The position numbers and the translations under genes are program-made. From an uncultured Chloroflexales bacterium (GTDB lineage: Bacteria; Chloroflexota; Chloroflexia; Chloroflexales; Chloroflexaceae): a stretch of 64,000 nt of DNA. Location of the stretch: assembly GCA_937902315.1 (NCBI GenBank), contig CALGUG010000059.1, positions 1-64,000 of the forward strand, read 5' to 3'. Position 1 is the first letter of the stretch, and the number at the start of each line of letters is the position of its first letter. This document shows, piece after piece, positions 55,795-63,843 of the stretch. Under the pieces are notes generated by a model that did not search any database, was not told the origin of the DNA, and worked only from the letters and a program-made list of their open reading frames with translations.

Positions 55795-56805
55795 CTACGA
55801 TGCATGAATTGCCTTTTGCAAGCCCTGCACTTTACGTCGTGTGCAATTGGGTGTGCACATGCCTTGCTCTATACAGCTGCCGTCGCGTTTGCAGACCGAT
55901 GGAACGCCGGGCAGGCCGCGCAGTTGGTTGTAGGCTTGCTGGAAGCAGGCGGTGAATTCCTTTGCGAGCAGCGAGCGGCTGCGCTGGGCGTGATAGAGCG
56001 CTACGATGGTGCGTTGGGGCGTGGCATCTAAGAGCGGGCGGTAGATACAGGTTTCGGCCAGATCGGTTTCGGCCAGCATGTTGGGCACTAGGGCAATGCC
56101 GAGGCCCGCTGCCACACAGCTTTGCACCGTCCAGAGGTGCGAGGTGCGACAGACAATCTTGGGGTTGATCTGTTGTTCGTAGCAGAAGTTATCGACCTGC
56201 TGACTCAAACAGTGATCTTCGTGAAGCGCAATAAATGGTTCTGTTCTGAGTTGGGAAACGCTCAATTCTGCACAGCTCTCAAGCTCGTGGTCGTGCGGCA
56301 TGGCGACAAGCAGTGGCTCGTGAAAGAGCTTTTCGGTCTGAATGAGGCTATGACTGATGGGCAGACTAGCGTAACAGACATCGAGCTCGAAGTTTAAGAG
56401 TGCTTCGAGCAGCAGTTCGGTGGTGTGTTCGACCACTTCAAGCTCGGCCAGCGGGTAGCTGTTATGGAAGAGCTCAAGCGACTGAGGTAGTAAGAAGGGC
56501 GCAAGGGTTGGAATAATACCGACCGATACTTTGCCGCGTCCCGATGCTATTTCATCGTTGATGCTGCTTTTGATCGATTGGAGTTCGGCTAAGATTCGTT
56601 GGGCACGAGGTAAGAGCGCTTTGCCTGCTGGGGTGAGGCGCACAGTGCGGCCCAGGCGTTCAAAGAGCTTTTCGTCGAGCTCTTGTTCGAGCTTGATGAT
56701 CTGTTGGCTCAACGAAGGTTGTGCAACATTGCAGCGCTCGGCAGCGCGGCTAAAGCCGCCAGTTTCGGCAACAGCGACGAAATAGTGGAGTTGATGGAAT
56801 TCCAT
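55795..56805 (-). CDS. oxyR: OxyR peroxide-sensing regulator with Cys-rich tail
   Basis: A 336-residue LysR-type regulator. HTH at 1-60 (FSRAAERCNVAQPSLSQQIIKLE), then the effector domain. The peroxide-sensing Cys pair of OxyR is present at the same numbers as in E. coli: C199 and C208 in DHCLSQQVDNFC. The gene is divergent from the catalase unit, and the shared intergene has an OxyR-type operator. Unusual is a C-terminal extension with four extra Cys (305, 311, 317 and 321; spacing C-x5-C-x5-C-x3-C) that normal OxyR lacks; it might bind a metal or act as a second redox switch. AGGCTGAACC precedes the ATG. Confidence 0.92.
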   Translation of the reverse strand: MEFHQLHYFVAVAETGGFSRAAERCNVAQPSLSQQIIKLEQELDEKLFERLGRTVRLTPAGKALLPRAQRILAELQSIKSSINDEIASGRGKVSVGIIPTLAPFLLPQSLELFHNSYPLAELEVVEHTTELLLEALLNFELDVCYASLPISHSLIQTEKLFHEPLLVAMPHDHELESCAELSVSQLRTEPFIALHEDHCLSQQVDNFCYEQQINPKIVCRTSHLWTVQSCVAAGLGIALVPNMLAETDLAETCIYRPLLDATPQRTIVALYHAQRSRSLLAKEFTACFQQAYNQLRGLPGVPSVCKRDGSCIEQGMCTPNCTRRKVQGLQKAIHAS

Positions 56806-56840
56806 AGGTTCAGCCTATTGACGGTATAGGAAAGATGTTT
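56804..56840. promoter_or_regulatory. OxyR operator
   Basis: ATAG (56804) N7 CTAT (56815) N7 ATAG (56826) N7 GTTT (56837). This is the OxyR consensus ATAG-N7-CTAT-N7-ATAG-N7-CTAT with three of four elements perfect. It overlaps the oxyR start codon and ends next to the -35 of the catalase unit, as expected for autorepression plus activation. Confidence 0.8.
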
Positions 56841-56868
56841 TGCTTCTAAACAACCACTACGCTATAGT
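56840..56868 (+). promoter_or_regulatory. Promoter of the repeat-protein/catalase operon
   Basis: -35 TTGCTT (56840-56845) and -10 TATAGT (56863-56868), spacer 17 bp. The weak -35 directly beside the OxyR site suits an activated promoter. Confidence 0.65.
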
Positions 56869-56899
56869 AGCTTTGTGACAAGGATGTAAGGAGTTGAAT

Positions 56900-57235
56900 A
56901 TGTTTGCGAAGCGTTTGAAACAAACGCTACTTAGCGATTCGGAACATTCCCCAGGAAGTTATGGTCGGGGCATTTATGCCGGACATAGCACCTTCGGACA
57001 GGACTTCTCCACACCCGGGAGTTACGGGCGCGGCGAATACGCTGGCCATAGCACTCACCAGATCGACTTTAGCAGTCAGGGGAGTTTTGGTCATGTTGAA
57101 TATCGTGATCGTAACACACATCATATCAAAGTAGCAACCCAAGGCTGTTTTGCCTCTCGAACTCTGCCTATTTCGGATGCAGAAGCGAGCGACAAACAGA
57201 TTTTTCATATTAGTGATCCCGCTGTAGAGCTGTAG
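56900..57235 (+). CDS. 21-residue-repeat protein of the catalase operon
   Basis: A 111-residue protein of unknown family. Residues 19-81 are three tandem 21-residue repeats with consensus PGSYGRGxYAGHSTxxxDFS, the third more diverged (QGSFGHVEYRDRNTHH), and a fourth begins as QGCF. They are rich in Gly, Ser, Tyr and His, with no signal peptide or membrane helix. AAGGAG stands 6 bases before the ATG. The gene is 18 bp upstream of catalase, under the same OxyR-type promoter, so it is probably made during peroxide stress. Repeated Tyr and His could bind metal or haem or form a beta-solenoid; this is an inference. Confidence 0.8.
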   Translation: MFAKRLKQTLLSDSEHSPGSYGRGIYAGHSTFGQDFSTPGSYGRGEYAGHSTHQIDFSSQGSFGHVEYRDRNTHHIKVATQGCFASRTLPISDAEASDKQIFHISDPAVEL

Positions 57236-57253
57236 TTATAAGGATGTTTAGAC

Positions 57254-58717
57254 ATGTCTGATGAGAAGAAGCCCCTACTGACAACCGCACACGGTCAGCC
57301 GATTGCGGATAACCAAAATTCTTTGACTGCTGGCCCGCGTGGCCCAATTTTGATGCAGGATTACCAACTGCTTGAGAAGATGGCGACCTTCAACCGCGAG
57401 CGCGTTCCTGAGCGCGTGGTGCATGCCAAAGGTTCAGGTGCCTATGGTCATCTGACCATCACCAACGATATTACCAAATATTCCAAGGCTGCTATTTTCT
57501 CTGAAGTTGGCAAGAAGACCGAGGTTTTGGTGCGCTTCTCGACCGTTGCGGGTGAGCATGGCGCTGCAGACGCCGAGCGCGACGTACGTGGCTTCGCTGT
57601 GAAGTTCTATACCGAAGAGGGCAACTGGGATATTGTTGGTAACAACACCCCGGTCTTCTTTGTGCGCGATCCCTACAAGTTCAGCGACTTTATTCACACC
57701 CAAAAGCGCCACCCCAAGACCAACATGCGCAGCGCGACTGCGATGTGGGATTTCTGGTCGCTGTCGCCCGAGAGCTTGCACCAGGTGACCATTCTGTTCA
57801 GCGATCGCGGTTTGCCGACCGACTATCGCCACATCAATGGTTATGGTAGCCACACCTATAGCTTCATCAACGCCAACAACGAGCGCTTCTGGGTCAAGTT
57901 CCACTTCAAGACCATGCAGGGCATCAAGACGATGACCAACGAAGAAGCTGCTAAAGTGATCGGTGAGGACCGCGAGAGCTCGCAGCGCGACCTCTACGAG
58001 GCCATCGAGCGCGGTGACTATCCGAAGTGGCGCTTCTGCGTTCAGATCATGCCCGAGGCTGAAGCTGAGACCTATCACATCAACCCCTTCGATCTGACCA
58101 AGGTATGGCCGCACGCCGACTATCCGCTGATCGAAGTTGGTATTCTGGAGCTGAACCGCAACCCCGAGAACTACTTCGCCGAGATCGAGCAGGCCGCTTT
58201 CGAGCCTTCCAATATCGTGCCCGGCGTTGGCTTCTCGCCCGACAAGATGCTGCAAGCTCGTATTATGTCGTACGCCGACGCCCACCGCTACCGCATCGGT
58301 GTGAACTACGCCGCTCTGCCGGTTAACAAGCCGCGCTCGGCTGTGAACACCTATCACCGCGATGGCCAGATGCGCTTCGACGGCAACGGCGGCGGTTCGG
58401 TCAACTACGAGCCGAACAGCTTCGGTGGCCCGACCCAAGATTCGCGCTACGCTGAGCCGCCGCTCAAGATCAGCGGCGACGCTGCTCGCTACGATCACCG
58501 CGAGGGCAACGACGATTACACCCAGGCTGGCAACCTGTTCCGCCTGATGAACGACAACCAGAAACAGCAGCTCTTCTCGAACATTGCTAGCGCTATGGCT
58601 GGCGTGCCCGAATTCATTCAGCGCCGCCAGATCGGCCACTTCTACAAGGCTGATCCGGAATATGGCCGCGGTGTTGCCAAGGCGCTTGGCCTAGAGACCC
58701 CTGAATTCGAGGCCTAG
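57254..58717 (+). CDS. katA: Haem catalase, small-subunit monofunctional
   Basis: A 487-residue catalase that splits hydrogen peroxide into water and oxygen in the cytoplasm. The distal His is H57 in FNRERVPERVVHAKGSGA; the distal Asn is in VGNNTPVFFVRDP; the proximal haem Tyr is in RIMSYADAHRYRIG. The sequence matches small-subunit clade catalases over its full length, with no C-terminal flavodoxin-like domain. AAGGA lies 10 bases before the ATG. It forms an operon with the 21-residue-repeat gene and ends at a strong terminator. The GC-rich codon choice suggests high expression. Confidence 0.97.
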   Translation: MSDEKKPLLTTAHGQPIADNQNSLTAGPRGPILMQDYQLLEKMATFNRERVPERVVHAKGSGAYGHLTITNDITKYSKAAIFSEVGKKTEVLVRFSTVAGEHGAADAERDVRGFAVKFYTEEGNWDIVGNNTPVFFVRDPYKFSDFIHTQKRHPKTNMRSATAMWDFWSLSPESLHQVTILFSDRGLPTDYRHINGYGSHTYSFINANNERFWVKFHFKTMQGIKTMTNEEAAKVIGEDRESSQRDLYEAIERGDYPKWRFCVQIMPEAEAETYHINPFDLTKVWPHADYPLIEVGILELNRNPENYFAEIEQAAFEPSNIVPGVGFSPDKMLQARIMSYADAHRYRIGVNYAALPVNKPRSAVNTYHRDGQMRFDGNGGGSVNYEPNSFGGPTQDSRYAEPPLKISGDAARYDHREGNDDYTQAGNLFRLMNDNQKQQLFSNIASAMAGVPEFIQRRQIGHFYKADPEYGRGVAKALGLETPEFEA

Positions 58718-58757
58718 TTGTTGAGTTCGCTCAAGAGCTAACTGCCTTAAACAAACC

Positions 58758-58793
58758 AAAAGAGGATTACCCGCTTATGGGTAGTCCTCTTTT
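58758..58793 (+). terminator. Intrinsic terminator after catalase
   Basis: AAAAGAGGATTACCC / GGGTAGTCCTCTTTT, 15 bp with one G-T pair and a 6-base loop, followed by a T-run. Confidence 0.92.
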
Positions 58794-58834
58794 TTATGTA
58801 TGGCCTTTCACAGACCCTGCCAACGAGAAATAGA

Positions 58835-58867
58835 TACCGTACCCTGAGTTTGTCGAAGGGTACGGTA
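58835..58867. repeat. Dispersed hairpin motif
   Basis: TACCGTACCCT / AGGGTACGGTA around GAGTTTGTCGA. CCCTGAGTTTGTCGAAGGG is a short motif that recurs in bacterial intergenes, and a related piece lies at 25340-25357. No gene lies between 58718 and 59070. Confidence 0.75.
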
Positions 58868-59070
58868 CGCTGTTTTGCAAGAAAGAATAGCTTCGACAGG
58901 CATAGCCAAGGCAGCTTGTAGCCGAATGTGTCATAACAGCTTTTGCTCAAAGTCTCAGTGTTTCGCGTGGTGAGCCTTAGCGTTGACCTCGCCAAGCTGT
59001 CAAGCGAATCAACAAAGCTAGCAAGAAAAGCGTATAATAGAAAACAATACTATTCACGAGGAGTTTGCCT

Positions 59071-59343
59071 ATGTCTGTAGAATCGTTTCGTAACCAAGCG
59101 CGAATGCTCCTTGATCAGATGATGCACGAGACACCGAAAGCAGATCCTGAACAGGTGCTTGATGCCTATGCGGATGCGCTTGCGCAGCTGCATGCGAGCG
59201 AATCGCATAGGCTGCTCAATGAAGTGATGGACGATGTGCGAACGCGCCTTGATGCGCGACTTTCGCCAGACCCGGTGCGTCAAACGATCGCCAGCGTTCA
59301 AACGACGGTGCAAGATTTTTGGCGTTCGCTCTGGCAAGGTTAA
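59071..59343 (+). CDS. Small hypothetical helical protein (90 aa)
   Basis: Start at 59071 (MSVESFRNQ) has GAGGAG about 7 bases upstream and a TATAAT at 59033-59038. Two or three amphipathic helices (RMLLDQMMHETP; PEQVLDAYADALAQLHASESHRLLNEVMDDV) are followed by a Trp-rich end (FWRSLWQG). No family recognised. It is 100 bp upstream of the glycosyltransferase and probably co-transcribed. Confidence 0.7.
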   Translation: MSVESFRNQARMLLDQMMHETPKADPEQVLDAYADALAQLHASESHRLLNEVMDDVRTRLDARLSPDPVRQTIASVQTTVQDFWRSLWQG

Positions 59344-59442
59344 GACGAGCAGACAACTCGCTTGGTAAGGTTCTCTCAAGGGCTGGACCGGCCGGATCGT
59401 AGGCGTAGGGCCAGCCTCTCTTTGTTAGATGCGTGGAGATTC

Positions 59443-60711
59443 ATGCGAATTTTGATCCCAACCGATGTGTTCCCGCCCGGTGGAGGAGCGGCGTGGAGCA
59501 CCCACGCTTTAGCGCGTGCTTTGATCGAACGAGAGCATACGGTAAATGTGGTGGTGCCGCAACGAGGCAAGCAGGGCTATAGCGCTGAAAATGCCTTCGA
59601 TGTGCCGACTGTGCGCTGGGGCTACAAGGCTCCCAAGCTGCCCTTTGTGCAGAACTACGCGCGTTACGAACGCTTATGGCCGCGCTTGGCCGACTGGATC
59701 GTCGAACAGTATCGCGAGCAGCCGCCCGATCTGATCCACGCTCAACATGTGCAGACCAGTGTTCCGGCCATTTTAGCGGCTCAGCGCCTGAAGCGCCCGG
59801 TTGTGGTCACGATTCGCGATCATTGGCCTTGGGATTACTTTACGCTTGGTTTGCACGGCGACCATATCCCGTACCCGGGTCAGAGCTGGGCCTCCTTGGC
59901 GACCGAGCTGCCCGCTCGGCTCGGGCCGTTGAAAGGCTCGCTGGCGCTGCCCGCTATTCCCTATATGCGTGCCCATCTCAAGCGGCGCCAGCGCTATCTG
60001 GCTCAAGCCGATGCGGTTGTAGCTGTCAGTAACTACATCGCCGAGCGTCTAGAGGGGATCGTGCCCGCCGATCGGATCCATGTTGTTCCCAATCTGGTTG
60101 ATTTGGCGCAGATCGAGCAGATTGTAGCCGAAGCGCCCCAAAACCTGCCGGACGAGCCGTTTTTGCTCTATGTCGGCAAACTGGAGCCGAACAAAGGCGC
60201 GGGCTTGTTGGGCGCGATCTTCCAAGCCTATCGTCTGCAAGGCCATGCTGAACCTCCGCGCTTGCTGATCTGTGGCAATGGCCCACTGCAAGCCAAGATC
60301 GAGCGCGATCTGCAGGCTTTGGGAGTGCGTTATAGCTTGTTGCAATGGGTTGATCACAACGAAGTGCTGCGATTGATGGCACGCTGTGAGCTGTTGCTCT
60401 TTCCGTCGCTGTGGGGCGAGGCGCTCAGCCGCGTGCTTTTGGAAGCCTCTGCGGCCCGTACAACGATGCTGGCGATGCCCACAGGTGGCACGCGCGACAT
60501 TATCGAAGATGGCGTGAGCGGCGCTTTGGCGGCTACTCCTCAGCTGTTTGCGAGCCGCATGGCCGAGTTGTTGAACGATGCCGCGCTGCGGCGCAGATTG
60601 GCTGCTGGAGCGTATCAGAAGGCGCTGAGCTGCTTTGCAAAGCCGGTGGTTGTCGAGCGTTTTGAAACGCTTTATCGGGGCTTGATCGATCGATCTGCTG
60701 CTTTAGCCTAG
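59443..60711 (+). CDS. Family 4 glycosyltransferase
   Basis: A 422-residue GT-B fold glycosyltransferase. The N-terminal half begins MRILIPTDVFPPGGGAAWS, the acceptor side; the donor half has LLYVGKLEPNKGAGLL, the phosphate-binding ICGNGPLQAKI, and the E-x7-E motif in FPSLWGEALSRVLLEASAA, followed by GGTRDII. Such enzymes transfer a sugar from a nucleotide donor to lipid or polysaccharide acceptors with retention of configuration. The start at 59443 has GGAG 5 bases upstream; an open frame to 59362 has none. The acceptor is unknown. Confidence 0.92.
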   Translation: MRILIPTDVFPPGGGAAWSTHALARALIEREHTVNVVVPQRGKQGYSAENAFDVPTVRWGYKAPKLPFVQNYARYERLWPRLADWIVEQYREQPPDLIHAQHVQTSVPAILAAQRLKRPVVVTIRDHWPWDYFTLGLHGDHIPYPGQSWASLATELPARLGPLKGSLALPAIPYMRAHLKRRQRYLAQADAVVAVSNYIAERLEGIVPADRIHVVPNLVDLAQIEQIVAEAPQNLPDEPFLLYVGKLEPNKGAGLLGAIFQAYRLQGHAEPPRLLICGNGPLQAKIERDLQALGVRYSLLQWVDHNEVLRLMARCELLLFPSLWGEALSRVLLEASAARTTMLAMPTGGTRDIIEDGVSGALAATPQLFASRMAELLNDAALRRRLAAGAYQKALSCFAKPVVVERFETLYRGLIDRSAALA

Positions 60712-60744
60712 ATCTGTTGGAAGAAATTTTGTGAAAGGAACTGT

Positions 60745-61725
60745 ATGAGCACGCTTTACCTGGAGTATTGGACCGAAGGCGACGACTTTTGTATCTCCGC
60801 TTGGGATGAAGAAGAGTTTGAGGAAGAGTTGACGCTGGAAGGTGAAAGCTCCGTTCTGCTCGGCCATATTGCGACCCTTTACAATATTCTTGAGGAGAAA
60901 GAGACTGAGCGTCTCAAAGAATTTGAGGCATCGCTTGCATTTGTGAGCGAGCGCTTGCTCAAGCCTTTCACTTCACAGATCGATACTCACGATTTTATTC
61001 GCTTTATCGTGTTTGAAGATCTGATACACGCGCCTCTGGATCTGCTTTTGTACCGTGGCCAATACCTCTTCTTGCAACGCCAAGTCTGTTACCAGATCGA
61101 CGAAGGCTATGTCGACGACGAGCCCGAGGTCGAGATCGAGAGCGCACTCTTATTAGCCGATCTGAGCGCCGATCCTGAACGTGCCTGCGCCCAAGTTGCC
61201 GAGCTTGTCGAAGAATCGGTTTACGCCGAAGATGAAGATGCGCGGATCGAATTGTTGGAAGAGCATGGCGCCGAGGTTGATCTGATCGTTATTAGTGCAC
61301 ACGGCACTCTTGACGACGAGAATAGAGGCTTTCTCACTTTAAACGATGAAGATATCAGTCCCGAGCAGCTCGAAGATATCTCTGCTTGGATCGTTTACTT
61401 CGATTCGTGCCAGCAGGCCATCAATATCGACTATCTCGAGGCCTTCCAATATGCAGGCGATGTCGAATATTATCTTGCGCCGATTATCAGCAACGACGCG
61501 GGCGACTCGTCGACCAAGACCATGCTCTGGTTTACCCAAAAGGTGATGGCGAGCCAGAATCCGTTTCAAGCCCTGTTTGAGACCCGTCAAAGCCTCTTCA
61601 ACTATTACACCAACGAAGAGCAACTTGACCCGATCAAAGTGCTCAACAAGGCTTTTGCCTTCCGCATCTATGAGTTTGTGGTCGAATACGACGACGAAGA
61701 AGACGAGGAGGAAGACGAGGAATAG
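60745..61725 (+). CDS. CHAT-like caspase-fold protein, intact dyad
   Basis: A 326-residue protein that I read as a CHAT-type (caspase-fold) cysteine protease. Residues 176-189 (EVDLIVISAHGTLD) contain the His-Gly of the catalytic loop, H186; residues 214-225 (AWIVYFDSCQQA) contain the nucleophile C222 after a hydrophobic strand. The fold starts with PLDLLLYRGQYLFLQR, a segment typical just before a CHAT core. The N-terminal 80 residues are acidic and the C-terminus ends in a run of Asp and Glu. There is no TPR or other sensor domain. GAAAGGAA precedes the ATG. It is 33 bp after the glycosyltransferase and has a paralogue next door. Confidence 0.72.
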   Translation: MSTLYLEYWTEGDDFCISAWDEEEFEEELTLEGESSVLLGHIATLYNILEEKETERLKEFEASLAFVSERLLKPFTSQIDTHDFIRFIVFEDLIHAPLDLLLYRGQYLFLQRQVCYQIDEGYVDDEPEVEIESALLLADLSADPERACAQVAELVEESVYAEDEDARIELLEEHGAEVDLIVISAHGTLDDENRGFLTLNDEDISPEQLEDISAWIVYFDSCQQAINIDYLEAFQYAGDVEYYLAPIISNDAGDSSTKTMLWFTQKVMASQNPFQALFETRQSLFNYYTNEEQLDPIKVLNKAFAFRIYEFVVEYDDEEDEEEDEE

Positions 61726-61840
61726 TCGATTCGCTCGTTTTGTAGATCTCGACAAGCACCCTCTCAACAACTGATAACAGATCCGTTTGCTGATTTTCTA
61801 GCTCTGGCGGAGAGGTTTATTGCTCCCATTCGGCTTCTAG

Positions 61841-61859
61841 CGCGTCCGCCTACGGCTAC
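61841..61859 (-). repeat. Family B core repeat between CHAT genes
   Basis: Exact core, 116 bp after the first CHAT-like gene. A truncated second start of the same motif (CTAGCGCGTCC) lies at about 61887. The rest of this 340-bp gap holds no gene. Confidence 0.85.
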
Positions 61860-62065
61860 CAACGGGCAGTCCGCCAAAATGGGCTGCTAGCGCGTCCAAG
61901 CGAGCGCCCGAGGCAACTAGCAAACATTAGGATCGTATCAGCGAGAGGGTGCTTTGGCGCTTTGGGGAGCTTAATCAGCGCTCGCTTGGACGCTATGGCG
62001 GTTTGTGCTAGCTCTTGCTGGCGGCGTGAAGGTTTGCGCTTGGGCAAGCTTGTGAAAGGAATACT

Positions 62066-63067
62066 ATGAGCACGCTTTTTTTGTACTATTGGCTTGAAGA
62101 CGATGACGTTTGCATGCTGGCTTGGGATGAGGATGGGGTGGAGGAAGAGCTAAGGCTGGAAGCTGAAAGCCCACTTGTGCTCCAGCAGATCACGACCATC
62201 TACGACATCCTTGAGGCGCCACAGATCGAGCGCGCTCAAGAGTTTCACACAACGCTTCGTCTTCTGAGCGAGCGCTTGCTCAAGCCTTTCGCTGCCCTGA
62301 TCGACACGCACACGCTGATCCGTTTTACCGTCACTCCAGACCTCATCAAAGCGCCCTTAGACTTGCTCTTGCACCGCGACCAATATCTCTTCGTACAGCG
62401 CCCAGTCTGTTATCAGGTCGATATCGGCTTGGTTGACGATGAGCCTCAGTTTGAGATCGAGAATGCGCTCGTGCTGGCTGATTCGAACAGCGACCCATTA
62501 CAAGCTTGCCTCGAAGTGGCCAAGCAGATCGACGGATCGCTCTATGCCGAAGGTGAAAACGCCATCGTTGCCGTGCTGGAAGAGCATGCCGAGGACATCG
62601 ACCTGATCGTTGTGAGCGCTCGTGGCAGGCTCAATGAAGATAACACGGGCGCCATTGTGCTCAACGATGAAGAGCTCGACGCAGAGCAGATCGCACAGTT
62701 CGGAGCTTGGATCGTTTACTTCGATTCAAGCCAGCAGGGCATCAACACCGACTATTTGGGAGCCTTCCAATACCTGAGCAGTGTTGAGTACTATGTTGCG
62801 CCGATCATCAGTACCGAAGCGAATAGATCCTATAGCGATACCATGCTTTGGTTTATGGAAAAGTTGCTGGCGAGCAAGAATCCTTTCCAAGCTCTGTTTG
62901 AAACCCGTCAGCGCCTCTTCAATGACAACAGCGCTGAAGCGGGGAGCGATCCGATCGAAGTGCTGCGTGAGTCCTACGCCTTCCGCTTATACGAGTTCGT
63001 TGAATACATCGACGATGAGGAAGACGAGCTGGATGGAGCAGACTTTTTGTACGCTCCCACTGCTTAA
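62066..63067 (+). CDS. CHAT-like paralogue, catalytic residues lost
   Basis: A 333-residue paralogue of the preceding protein, aligned without gaps for at least the first 230 residues. At the two catalytic positions it has R186 (VSARGRLN, codon CGT instead of CAC) and S222 (YFDSSQQG, codon AGC instead of TGC), so it cannot be a cysteine protease. The rest of the fold, including the PLDLLLHRDQYLF segment and the IVYFDS strand, is conserved and the frame is open, which argues for function and against decay. The leaders also match: both genes share TGTGAAAGGAA then ATGAGCACGCTTT. It may regulate, scaffold or inhibit its active twin. Confidence 0.72.
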   Translation: MSTLFLYYWLEDDDVCMLAWDEDGVEEELRLEAESPLVLQQITTIYDILEAPQIERAQEFHTTLRLLSERLLKPFAALIDTHTLIRFTVTPDLIKAPLDLLLHRDQYLFVQRPVCYQVDIGLVDDEPQFEIENALVLADSNSDPLQACLEVAKQIDGSLYAEGENAIVAVLEEHAEDIDLIVVSARGRLNEDNTGAIVLNDEELDAEQIAQFGAWIVYFDSSQQGINTDYLGAFQYLSSVEYYVAPIISTEANRSYSDTMLWFMEKLLASKNPFQALFETRQRLFNDNSAEAGSDPIEVLRESYAFRLYEFVEYIDDEEDELDGADFLYAPTA

Positions 63068-63167
63068 TAGCAAGTCTAGCTGATCATTGAAAAGCAGCGC
63101 GAGAAAACATCAGGCTTCACCTTTCAAGCTCTGGCGGCGAGTTTCTTACCGTCCATTCGGTCTTTAG

Positions 63168-63186
63168 CGCGTCCGCCTACGGCTAT
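63168..63186 (-). repeat. Family B core repeat
   Basis: Exact core with TAT end, 100 bp after the second CHAT-like gene, leading through CCCTCATCCCCGA into the 124-bp inverted repeat. Confidence 0.85.
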
Positions 63187-63215
63187 CAGATGGGCTAATC
63201 TACCCTCATCCCCGA

Positions 63216-63339
63216 CCCTTCTCCCGCAATGCGGGAGCTGTACATTAGCCACAAATCGACATACGGTCAGCGTTATCTGCCCTCACCCCCCGGCCCCCTC
63301 TCCCGCACTGCGGGCGAGGGGGTGAATGGTGATGTTGTA
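63216..63339 (-). repeat. Right copy of 124-bp perfect inverted repeat
   Basis: Exact reverse complement of 55-178. Followed by GCGATTTCGCGTAGCGCATAC, a small hairpin sequence. No gene is seen from 63068 to 63843. Confidence 0.95.
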
Positions 63340-63725
63340 TGCGATTTCGCGTAGCGCATACAAGCTCTCCGCGTTCTGTGCTCTCAAGGATACTCCCGCG
63401 ATGCTATGCGAACGATCGCCTGCTGCCGACGCGACTGTTGGGTAATGCATAGCATTGCGGGAGAAGGGCGAATGCTCTCCCGCTCATTCGCAATCTTCCA
63501 AACTGGCCTCCTATTCCACTAACCTTCCCGCAGCTTCGCAGCGAGAAGATTTTAGAGGGCTTTGGAAAGCGAAGTACACTATTTTGAATCTGCTTGCAGC
63601 AGGCAGATCGCAGCGAAGACAATGAAAGGCAGTGTGCCAAGCTTCTTGGTGCTTGCACCAGGAAGCTTGCATCGAACGCGTCGCAAGCAGCGAAACGAGG
63701 CGTCGTTTGGGAGGGCGGGAACTTG

Positions 63726-63744
63726 ATAGCCGGAGGCGGACGCG
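63726..63744 (+). repeat. Family B core repeat (one base changed)
   Basis: ATAGCCGGAGGCGGACGCG followed by CTAAAGGCCGAATGGAAGC, 100 bp from the end of the binding-protein gene. Confidence 0.8.
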
Positions 63745-63792
63745 CTAAAGGCCGAATGGAAGCTAGAGCACCTGACGCCTAACAAAACAAAC

Positions 63793-63818
63793 ACCCTCTC
63801 CCAACATTGGGAGAGGGT
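63793..63818 (-). terminator. Terminator of the binding-protein gene
   Basis: ACCCTCTCCCAA / TTGGGAGAGGGT, 12-bp stem with a 2-base loop; on the minus strand it is followed by TGTTTGTTTTG. Confidence 0.8.
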
Positions 63819-63843
63819 TGTTTGCTGGAGGTTGTTCGGAATA

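Noticed and set aside
57434..58639. 401-aa minus-strand open frame opposite catalase
   Set aside because: It mirrors the strongly biased codon use of katA and has no ribosome site or recognisable domain.
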